A DNA stretch of 64,000 bases, taken from NCBI RefSeq assembly GCF_023278565.1, contig NC_064677.1, positions 5,146,001-5,210,000 on the forward strand. The letters run 5' to 3'. Both the position numbers and the translations under genes were made by a program. This stretch comes from Colletotrichum lupini. Taxonomy: Eukaryota; Ascomycota; Sordariomycetes; Glomerellales; Glomerellaceae. Numbering within the stretch: the stretch's first letter is position 1; the number at the start of each line of letters is the position of its first letter. The notes below the pieces were generated by a model. The model ran no database searches. It was not told the origin of the DNA and saw nothing but the letters and a program-made list of their open reading frames with translations. Positions 11,887 through 21,649 of the stretch are shown piece by piece.

Positions 11887-12040
11887 CTCATAAAAATTTC
11901 CTAAAAATTTCTTAAAAGTTTCTTACAAATTTCTTAAAAGTTTCTAAAAAGTTTTTGAAACGTTTCCTAAATATTTCTTTAATATGTTTTAAATATTTCC
12001 TTAATATATCTTAAATACTTTTTAAATATTTCTATTTTTT
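11887..12040. repeat. Degenerate tandem array of AAATTTCTTAAA-like units
   Basis: A run of short, diverged units around TTTCNTAAA (AAATTTCTTAAAAGTTTCTT, AAACGTTTCCTAAATATTTC and so on), roughly 14 bp apart, over about 150 bp. Smaller patches with the same AAACGTTTNNAAATATTT flavour occur near 29,405-29,475 and 31,095-31,142. Confidence 0.6.
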
Positions 12041-12218
12041 TAATTTCTATAATATTTATAAATATAAATTAATTAATAAATAATAAAATAATAAATTATT
12101 AACTTATTTTAATAAATTATAAGCTTATTATATAATTATATATTTAATATAATTTACTAGTTATTTATAATCAAAATATTAATATTATATAATAATATAT
12201 ATATTAATTATTATAATA

Positions 12219-12221
<3 letters not shown>

Positions 12222-12249
<28 letters not shown>
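12222..12249. repeat. (AT)n microsatellite
   Basis: About 28 bp of alternating AT inside AT-rich repeat DNA. Confidence 0.85.
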
Positions 12250-12261
12250 ATCTTATTATAT

Positions 12262-12715
12262 TATTATTATTAATAGTTAATTAATATTATAATTAACAAT
12301 TATTTAGCTAGTTCTTCTTAATTTATATAAGCCTTAGCGTTATAAATATTTTACTAAGTAAATAAAGATTTTAAAACTATTTTTAAATAATAATACGTAT
12401 ATTACGAGCTTAAATCCCAACTTATTAACTTATAATTTTAATAATATCCTTAACTACTTTAATAACTTTATAATATAAAAAGTATATAAAGTTTACTAAG
12501 ATAGTATAAATATTTACTAATATTATATATTAATATTATATAGTTAATATTAAGAACTGCCCAAGTAGTTAATAAAAACAAAATATAAAAATAAATAAAA
12601 AGTATATAAAAGCTTTAAAACTAGGGCTATAATTATATTAATTATACTTAAGGTTTAAATAATAACATCATAGCTACTTATTCTCTTTTTAAATTTTAAT
12701 AATAATTATTATAAC
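12262..12715 (+). repeat. Older dispersed repeat, copy 1 (possible 5' LTR)
   Basis: Its left part (about 12,262-12,490) matches 18,500-18,737 and its right part (about 12,601-12,715) matches 26,804-26,905. The two halves of the second copy were therefore separated by insertion of the 8-kb LTR element. Shared words include TATTTAGCTAGTT, ATAATACGTATATTACGAGC and CTAGGGCTATAATTATATT, with differences mainly C/T or G/A. Copy 1 itself carries a short inserted repeat at 12,491-12,600. With a gag-like relic between the copies on the same strand, they could be the LTRs of an older element, but no TG...CA ends can be fixed. Confidence 0.55.
12491..12600 (+). mobile_element. SINE-like short repeat with 10-bp direct repeats
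   Basis: About 110 bp beginning GTTTACTAAGATAGTATAAA and ending in the A-rich AAAATAAATAAAA. It is flanked by AGTATATAAA at 12,481-12,490 and again at 12,601-12,610. The host repeat without the insert reads GGGTATATAGAGGCTTT at its other copy (18,721 on), which shows what the uninterrupted site looked like. A second copy lies at about 17,309-17,418. The A-rich end plus a 10-bp duplication suggests a SINE or truncated LINE. Confidence 0.5.
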
Positions 12716-13086
12716 TTAATATATATAACTAAAACTAAGATCCGCCCTATAAACTTATAATAGCTATAGTATATTATATATATAAAAATATAAAAATATA
12801 AAATAACTCTTTTAAATAAAAAAATTATAAATAAGTTATATATAAATAAAAAGTAATAATTACGTAATAAAGTAATTATTATAATTACTTTAAGTAATCG
12901 CTTACTAGTATTTATTAAGTAATTACTTAATAAATAAAAGTAATTATTCATAAAAAATATATTTATAAGCGGACTTATATATAATATAAACTTAAGCTAG
13001 GCTTAAGAATAGACTTTTTATAGCTTTTTTAATAATTAACTTAGTATTAAATCTTATAATTATTTTTAGTTATTCTTATTAAAAAC

Positions 13087-13475
13087 TGTTACGAAGGTAA
13101 CTTTGTTTACCTTATTATTCGCCTTATTATCAATATTACGTAAGCAAACTATATACCATATTAATCTACAATTTCTGTAGATTATTAAAGGTATTGATTA
13201 TGTAAGCAACACTGCTTATATAAGCTTACGTGAGCAATGGAAAGTACTGGAAGGTAACTAAATAATCTGGAATTTACTCGAGGCGGAATTACGTACTACG
13301 ATTACGCATTCACTTACGTATACGCTTATTAATTATATCATAATTAATAAGCAATGGAATATTCTAGTAGGAGGTTTTTATGCCTATATATAGGCGTGTA
13401 TTTGCCTACCTAGACCTTTCGTTAAGCAAGCAACTTCTTATATAGTAATTCAACTATATTACTCTCTTTACTACA
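13087..13475 (+). mobile_element. Solo LTR with TSD AAAAC, little mutated
   Basis: A 389-bp unit starts TGTTACGAAGGTAAC and ends TTTACTACA, that is TG...CA. AAAAC occurs directly before it (13,082-13,086) and directly after it (13,476-13,480), a 5-bp target duplication as made by LTR-retrotransposon integrase. It keeps many CpA and TpG (GTAAGCAACACTGC, GAGCAATGGAAAG), unlike everything around it, and contains TATA-like TATATAAGC and TATATATAGG words near its middle. No internal region or second LTR follows, so it is a solo LTR left by recombination. It inserted after, or escaped, the mutation of its surroundings. Confidence 0.72.
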
Positions 13476-14219
13476 AAAACCTCTTTTATATACGCTTATT
13501 TCCCCTATATTCATATATTCTTGCTTCTATATGAATATTCACTTTTTATATTCTTTATAAGAATATCCCGCATTACCTCGTTAAAGCTATACGTGCTAGA
13601 AAAACCCCTTTTAATAAGGTTATAATTAATTACTAAAGCTTTATTTATTTTATATTTCATAAATATAATTTTAGAGAAGCTATTTATAATTATAATACTA
13701 TTTACTTAGTACTCATAGCCTTAGTTTTTATTAATATACTTATTATAATTAGCTAGTTATAATATTTTAATTACTCTTATTTAATAAGTTAACTTTATAA
13801 AACTTACTAAATAATAAAAGAAAACGACGATATTTTTTAAAACCCTAAGTACTTTTTTATTTAACTCTAAAAAACTTATTAACTTAATTAATAAACTAGC
13901 TAAGGCCGAGGATAATAAAATACTTAACGTTATTTATAACTCTAATAATAATATAGTTTTTAAAAAAGTAAATTATAAAAAAATACGACGTATTATTAAA
14001 TAAAATAATAAGTAAAATAAAAGACTCGTAAAGCTTTTTAATAATAACTCTACTTAGATAGTTATAATTTTAATTAAAAATAATAAATATATTATTACTT
14101 TTTAAAATATAGTTAACGAAGCTATAATTAACTTAAGAATTAAAAAAAGAGAAGTAAACGATTTAAAATAAAAAATTAGAACTCTTTAAGCTATTATTAA
14201 TATTATTCAAACTCCTATA

Positions 14220-14800
14220 AACAAATAAAAAAAACTTAAGTTTAATATACTTATTATTTTTAATAGAACTACTAAATATCTTAAAGGATTTTTAATTTAA
14301 ATTAAAACTTATTAAACGTTTTATATTATTATTTTTTATAATAAAATTAAACGAATTATTTACGTAATAACTTTTTTTAAAAGATAAGCCCTAGAGTAGT
14401 TCGAACTTTTTTAAAGAAAATTCCTTAATAATAACGGTTATTTACTATATTATAAAAAAAAACCGTAAATATTTTTATTAATATAATAAGATTTTAAAAT
14501 ACTTTTAAATCTTTATTTTAAAACCTTAATAAAAAACGATAAACTAAAAGAGACCTAGCTAATTTTTAATAAACTAAGTTTATTTTATACTATATTACTA
14601 AGTTTAAAAAACTCATAATATAATTCGATTTTATTAAAAAAACCTATATTTTCTCGTTTTATTAAGGATTCAAAAATAAAGTTAAGGACGAACTTAATAA
14701 AGTAAAAATATTAATACATTTTTTATATTATATTAAGCTTATTATTAAAATTAATACTTAATTATATAAACGACGTAAAAAAAGGAGAAATACGGCGCTT
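14220..14800 (+). pseudogene. RIP-broken gag-like capsid relic
   Basis: The plus strand, reading through TAA and TAG, gives segments such as TTKYLKGFLI, ITFFKR, ALE-stop-FEPF and RKFLNNNGYL. This order resembles the capsid domain of fungal Ty3/gypsy Gag (a LKGFLTQ-like start, then an ALxWFxPF-like motif). All interruptions are codons that RIP makes from CAA, CAG or TGG. It probably belongs to the older element whose LTR-like ends are at 12.26-12.72 and 18.50-18.74/26.80-26.91 kb. No intact pol motif could be read downstream. Confidence 0.4.
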
Positions 14801-16429
14801 TTAAATTAATTTTAATAAAAAATACTAAAGCTATAGTAAATTACTAAGTAATTATTAAAATAACCTAAGAAATTAATAATAATAAAATACGTCTTATAAA
14901 TAATATAGAGGACCTATAGACCTTAGTATTACTAAATATAAAAAACCTCGTTAAAAAAAGGACTTTAAATACTATAATTATAATAAAATAAGATATATAA
15001 TTAGAAATTATTAATAACCTAAACGTATTTAATACTAACTTATTTTAAAAAAACGAGCTAATATTATAAATAAAAAAGTCCCTTATAAATACCTTTTATA
15101 AATAGTTTATTATAATAATAACTGTTTTATTTATTAAAATAATAAAGAATAAATAAGATAGTACTTAAAATAACTTAAAAATAGTAAGCGATCTAAGTAT
15201 AATATTACTTTATTTCTTATTAAAACCCTAATAATAAAAAAAAAAAAAGGAAATACTTACTTATTAACTTTATATTTTTAAAGAGAATAATATTAAATAC
15301 TTTACTATACTTTCTTAAATTTATAAAAATATAATAAAAAAGGGTAAAACGGACCCTATTATAAAAAATATACTTAACTTTTTTAAAAGACGTATTAAGT
15401 AAAAACTCTTAGTTAATATAAAAGAATAGCTCCTTAAGTTTAAAAAAAAAGGATTTAATACAAAAAGAATTATAAATAATCCCGTTTATATAATAAAAAT
15501 TAATATATAGGTATTATAAATTAATATACGGGCGTTGCTCTTATATAAGCGTTATTATTTTACTTTTTAATTAGTTTAAAAAAATAGTACTTCCTTATAA
15601 AAATAGTAAAAATAATTATATTAATATAACTATTTTTATTATTCTCTCTAACCTAAGCTCTAGTTTAGAATTTTTAAAAATAAGAATACTATTATAACTT
15701 ACGTACTTATTTAGAACTATTATATTACTTATTTAAGATTTATAAATTTTAAATAAGTTAATAATCTAAGCTTTTATAAATTTTAAATAAATAAGGCTTC
15801 TTTTTATTATATATTTAAAATATATAAAAAGTAAATTATAATAACGTTTATTTAACTACCTCTTTTAACGTAATTATAATAATTTATTATTATTATAAAC
15901 TATTTTTTATTAGTTCTATTTTTTTTAAATACTAGGCTATATTAGTTATTTATTTATATAATTCTTTATTATCCTCTTTTTATTAAAAACGCTAAATTAG
16001 CTCTTTATTTATTATTAAAATAAGTTTAATATTTAGTTTTAATTTAGCTAACTTATTTTTTTTATTAGCTTAGTTAGTATTAATTTATTTTTATTTTTAA
16101 ATAAACGGCCTCGCTTTTTATTATTAATACCTTAGTTATTATAAATACCTTAGTTATTATAAATAATACGGGTTTAATTAACTAACCGGCTTTTTTTAAA
16201 TAAAACTAGTTATAATAAAATAAGCTATACTATATTCTTTAGCTTATTATAAAGGGATATAATAATTTTAAAGTTAAGGATTTAATAATATAGATTTAAA
16301 AAAGACGTTTTTTAAAAACGCTACTAAGGGTATACTTCTTACTTATTAAAAATAGCTAAATTTAATATTTTAAAATAGATCTTATAATAATATAAAATAC
16401 TTAGCTTAATTAAAATAGTATAATTTAAA

Positions 16430-17260
16430 TTATCCCTTTAGGGTCCGGTCCGCCTTATTAAGGGCCATTTTTGCCTTTACGGGTAAGCTAGTCTATTAGG
16501 GTTAATATCGAGTTTTTATTACGTAATAAACTTTATAACTAATAATAGCCGGCCGCAGATACTAATAATCTTACCGTAATATATTAATCGCCCTTTTAAT
16601 AGCTAAATACTACCCCTTACTTTCTCCCTTTATCTTATTTAATAATAACCTCTCCCTATTACTATTCTTATTTAATACGCTCGCTTACGCTCTTTCTAAG
16701 CTCTTAATTATATTATTAAGTCTAGGCTTATTTATATTACTATATTATATTAAAAGGGCGCCGATAAGGGTAACGCTTATTATAATATATCTATCTATCT
16801 TTTATAAGTTAATATTATTAATATAATATTTATTAAAGCGGTCTCTTTATAGCTCGGGGTCGTTTAGTATAATACTTATAGGATTAAACTTCTAGTTATT
16901 AAGGAAGCCCTAAGGGTTAATAAGTTATTAATAGCGTCTTAGTATTTTAATAAAGTGTGCTTAAAGTAGATAGTTAAATAGTAATAGTAATAATAATAGC
17001 GCAATAGTAATAAATAGCGAGAGAAGCGTTTTTTAACTTTAATAAAAGAAACGAGGTAACGAATATATATATATATAAGTAAAATTAAAATAGGGTAGAT
17101 ATTATAAGGTCGATATTATTTAATAACGGCGATAAGGGCATCTCCGATACTACTATTATAAGCTATTATACTTAGAAAGGTAGCTAACTTAGCTAGGTGC
17201 GCGGGCTTATAAAGTAGTAGTATTAGGCGCCTACTACTATTTATAATCCGTAGTTATGAA
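16430..17260. repeat. Less AT-rich repeat segment, unidentified
   Basis: Higher GC than its neighbours (GGGTCCGGTCCGCC, GCCGGCCGCAGATAC, GGCGCCGATAAGGG), but still nearly free of CpA. It has no readable frame. It is probably a separate repeat of originally higher GC. Confidence 0.35.
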
Positions 17261-17308
17261 CTTTATAAAAGGGAAAGTTTAAAAGTTAAAAAATTTAAAA
17301 AAAATTAG

Positions 17309-17418
17309 TTTAGTAAGATAGTATAAGTATTTATTAATACTATATATTAATACTATATAACCGATATTAAAAATCGCCCGAGTAGCTAGTAAAAGTAGAA
17401 TACTAAAATAAATAATTT
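17309..17418 (+). repeat. Second copy of the SINE-like repeat
   Basis: Aligns along its length with 12,491-12,600: AGTAAGATAGTATAAGTATT against CTAAGATAGTATAAATATT, then CGCCCGAGTAGCTAG against TGCCCAAGTAGTTAA. Nearly all differences are transitions. No clear flanking duplication. Confidence 0.5.
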
Positions 17419-18499
17419 AAATTATAAAATCCGAGGGGCTTTAAAAATAGCTTCTTATTAAATACTATTACTTTTTTTATAAGCCGGCTTTACGTCCTAA
17501 TTAAAATAAAATATTTTAAAAAAAGTATTATTTAGAGTTTATTTAAGTACTTAAAACGAGTACTTATATACTCCTAGTTTATAAATACCTCGTCCTTTAT
17601 ATAAGCTTAGTAAAAGCATAGCTCTTAATTACTAATTATATTTTATATAACGTTAATAAGCTAATATAAGTAACTAAAACTATTTAAAAAATAACTTTTA
17701 ATATTATTATTACTTAACTTAGTATTAGAAATAATATAAGTATTAAAGTTTTAGTATTTTTAAATAAAATAATAGGCCTATTATATTCTTAAAAATAAGT
17801 ATATTACGTAAAAGTACTAGAGGATTAGGCGTTAATTATTAAACTTTTTATAAAACTTAGTCTAGGCTTTTTTAAAAATATACTTAGTTTTAATAAAAAT
17901 AATAAGCTTTTATATTATAAAAACCTTATAATATATATAAAGAGGGGGCTTATTAATAAGTATATTAATATAAGCCTTATCCTTATTACTTAATATAACT
18001 ATTACTTATATTAATAACTAATATTCTTTATTATTAAACTTATTACTATTATTACTATAACTACGGTCCTTAACCTACTTCTATTTAGCCCTAAGTATAA
18101 TATTAAAGTTAATATAATAAATATAAAGTTATTACTAAACGTTTAAAAACTACTTATTTAGTATAGCTTTTATTTATTTATTATAGTTTATAATAATAAT
18201 AATAAGATAACGGACTAAGTATTAGTTTATAAATTAGTAGATATTTACTAAAAAAAACCGGAAACCCTTTAGTTTTTTATTATTAATAAAGCTAAACGTA
18301 GCGTTATAAATAGATTTAAAGTAGGTCTACTTAGTAACTTAGAAAAAAGGGAGCTTAAAACGATTAGTATTATAAATATCATTAAAGCTAATTATTTTAG
18401 GGAATCGTTTTTATATTTAGAAATAGTAAAAAAAGGTTTAAATAAGGTTAATAAGGCGGTTTAGCTGGTCGTTTACTTATTTTATTATATATAAAATAT

Positions 18500-18737
18500 C
18501 TCGCTTATTAAATAGTTTAATTAATATTATAATTAGTAAGTATTTAGCTAGTTTTTTTTAGTTTATACGAGCCCTAGTATTATAAATATTTCGCTAGGTA
18601 AATAAGGACTTTAAGAACTATTTTTAAATAATAATACGTATATTACGAGCCTAAATCCTAACTCGTTAGCTTATAGTTTTAATAATATTTTTAATTATTT
18701 TAGTAAATTTATAATATAAAGGGTATATAGAGGCTTT
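18500..18737 (+). repeat. Older dispersed repeat, copy 2, left half
   Basis: Homologous to 12,262-12,490. It is interrupted at 18,737 by the LTR element and continues at 26,804. Confidence 0.55.
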
Positions 18738-18927
18738 TATAAGAGATTAGGCTATGAGCACTTAACTAGCGAGGCTATAATATAAGTATAAGTATATTAT
18801 AAAACTAAAGCTTATAGAGTCCTTCGTAAGGGCTCTACTTCTTAAAAAGTTCTTTTATAATAAGATCCGTACACCGGACGCTAAGTTATTAGCGTCCTAT
18901 TGCCGGCCGCATCCTAAATTTATTATA
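18738..18927 (-). repeat. Left (3') LTR of the Ty3/gypsy element
   Basis: 190 bp. It differs from the right LTR by transitions, for example CTTCGTAAGGGCTC against CTTTATAAGGGCTC. It contains CCGGACGCTAAGTTATTAGC and CCGGCCG words shared with the other copy. Confidence 0.82.
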
Positions 18928-18942
18928 ATTACTCCCCCCTTA
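18928..18942 (-). other. Polypurine tract next to the 3' LTR
   Basis: The minus strand reads AAGGGGGGAGTAAT directly before the LTR. A purine run in this position primes plus-strand DNA synthesis in LTR elements and fixes the element's direction. Confidence 0.65.
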
Positions 18943-19422
18943 CGTAACTTTAGTCCCTAAAGTTATTACGTAATATCTTTTTTTAACGCTAATAATAAAG
19001 TTATTAACGTCGTTATTCGTAATAGATTCCATAAGGCGTTAATAATATCCTTTCTTACTTAGGAACAAAGTATTACTCCTATCTCCTTATCTAACGGATA
19101 CCTTATTATTATTATTCGGTAATAGCGCGCCGACTAGTTACTAAGTTAGTAATATATATTCGTAATAAAGTATTCCGACCGTCGTAATATATAAGAGCCC
19201 GCTTAACCTCGCGGTTATTATTATTACTAAGCTATCGATTATAATAAAAGATTTTTTATTTGTTACTAGTTACGTGTTTACTTTTTTTTCTCTCCTTTTA
19301 TTCGGCAACCGTTCTGCGAATTCTTTCTTATATAACTATACTTTTTTTTTTATAATATTCTAATTCCGTATCGTTTCTTAATTACGACTCTCTTATTATA
19401 CTATCGCTAAGTATCTACCGAA

Positions 19423-21250
19423 ATGTCTACTATTTCGCGTATCTAGGATATACTTAATATAGAGTATAATTCTAAAAAGGGCTTTCGCGGTCTCTGTAGT
19501 AGTACTCCTTATATACGCTACTTAGCTAGTCTATATTACGATATTAACGAGCTTATTTATATCGCCGGCGCTTACGTTACTAAGTATATTATTTATTAAA
19601 TTAATAAGAAGAAGTGTTCTATTATAAGTCGTCGAGTCCTCGCTAATCCGTTACTAAAATATTAGCTAACGATATCTCTTAGGTTCCCGAGGAGCTATAT
19701 AGCGCTACTTAGTTTACTTAGAATACCCTTATAGAGTTCTATAATACTAAGGAATAAAGTAGCTTTAACTCCCGTGAGCGCAGCCGCGTTCTTTATACTT
19801 TTAATTATATTATTAGTATATAAGAAAAGGTAGCTACTTATATCGCTAACCCGTTAGCGGGTAATAAAATAAAAAAGGTCTACTTTAAACAAGCTACTCT
19901 CTAAGAGCTTACTACTAACTACGAGTATCTAAACTTATTAATCTTAATTACGGTAAGTCGTTAATAATCGTTTAGCGAATTTTCTTTTTACTAACTTAGA
20001 TTTCTCTTTTTAAGTTAGTATCCTTAATACTAATAATAAGACTAAGATTATCTCCTACCTTAGTCGCCTCTAACCGGCTTATTTTTATAATAATAGCTAT
20101 GCGACCGCTCTACGAAGTAACCTTAACGCTCTAGCTTAGTACTATAAAAAGACTCCTAAGGGCGTTATTATTATGCATATTTAAGAGTTTTTTACTTTCC
20201 CTACTTTTTATAAACGCGTCGCTAAGTTCTTAGTAAATAAAGTGCTTATTTATACCGTTACTATATATAGCGCTACCCCTATTTCCTATAGTCTTAAGAC
20301 TTAGACTCTTATTAAGAAGCGTACTCTTATTACTAACTATATTTTTAATAATAACGACGAGCGGGACGACTTTAGGTTTAAGTTTAATAAGTCCTAGCGC
20401 GAGGATACTAAATTTAAAGAGCTCGGTAGCGACTTAAAGAATTCTCTTTCTTAGCGTTATAATAAGCGCCGCTACTTTAATATTAATAACTTACCGACCC
20501 CTACCCACGACGCTCTTTTTAATATAAACGAGAGTACCCTAGCCCTTAGTTATATTACTTTAGATCTTAATAAGGCTAGTATTACGCTCCTCCCGCTCTA
20601 AGTAAAGGCTTTACGACGGCTCAATAAGGCTATTACTCGTACTAAGGTTAAAGCTACGGGTCGTAATAAGTAGTTCGACGTTACTAAGTTCCTTATAAAT
20701 ATTAATATTACTAAGGTCCCTTAGCTCGACTAGGACTACGAGAGTATTACTTTAAATAACGTCCCCCGTCCCCGACCCGTTACCGACGATAATAGTATTA
20801 CGGCCCTTATTTTACTTCCTACTCCGCCTCCTATTATAGCTCCCGTTATACTTCTTATTATAGCTCCTATTATACCTCCTATTATAGCTCCCGTTATACC
20901 TCTTATTATAGCCTCTAACGGTAACTAAGTAGCGAACGCTTTGCGAACTACTATTATTAATATATATAATACTCTGCACGACTTTAACTACCTCTTTCTT
21001 ACTTATCGTAATATTAATAAAGTTAACGGCCTTATTCTAAGTAGTTAGCTAAGTATGCGCATAAAACCTCCCCGCTTCTTACTTACTAAGCGGACTACTA
21101 TTACTAATTATTAAGCTTTAGAAGTATACGCTAAAGCCGCTATTATTATTATTAATATTACGTAAGTTACTCCCTCTACGTAACTAGATCTTAGCGATCT
21201 CTTAGCGACGTATTACCGAGGGTTATAATACTATATCTTTTTCTTAAGGA
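19423..21250 (+). pseudogene. Long antisense reading frame in the LTR element
   Basis: One plus-strand frame (codon starts congruent to 19,423) runs from an ATG (MSTISRI-stop-DILN) to about 21,250 without a frame change. It is broken only by TAA and TAG, the codons RIP makes from CAA, CAG and TGG; I see no TGA. That is about 600 codons of coding-like sequence, including a Lys/Arg-rich stretch (VKALRRLNKAITRTKVKATG), a Pro/Arg segment and a Pro-rich tandem repeat at 20,822-20,912. It lies between the end of integrase and the 3' LTR, on the strand opposite to pol. I recognise no family. It could be an accessory element gene, a captured host gene or a second inserted element without visible ends. 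Confidence 0.6.
20822..20912 (+). repeat. Short tandem repeat coding a Pro-rich segment
   Basis: Repeated CCTCCTATTATAGCTCCCGT-like units, in frame with the antisense reading frame. They read as PPIIAPV/PLIIAPI now, with Ile probably from Thr (ACA to ATA). Confidence 0.6.
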
Positions 21251-21649
21251 TTGCGCTAGGCTAAATAAAAAGGGTTCTATAGTATATTATTAATTAACTT
21301 ATCTTCGGTAACCTTTTGCCGCGAACTTAATATTTATTATCCTATTTTATATATACCCTTTTCTTATAGCGTTCGAATCTATTAACTACTTCTACTACCC
21401 CTTTAAAATGCTTAATAGGCTCTTACGTATTATACTTAGTAAGCTACTTAGCCTATTTAACGAGATATTATAAGTTTCCTCTCTCGCTTTATATCGCAAC
21501 GATTTCTTTAACTTCCTAAACGTCTTACTCGTTTTTTAACTCCGGGAGATTCGCTATTTAGTTACCAACCGTTCGGCGATTTCCTTATAGCTTAAGCTAA
21601 GAAACTAAGAAAATATTATATATTTTCTAATACTACTCTAGTAAATATA

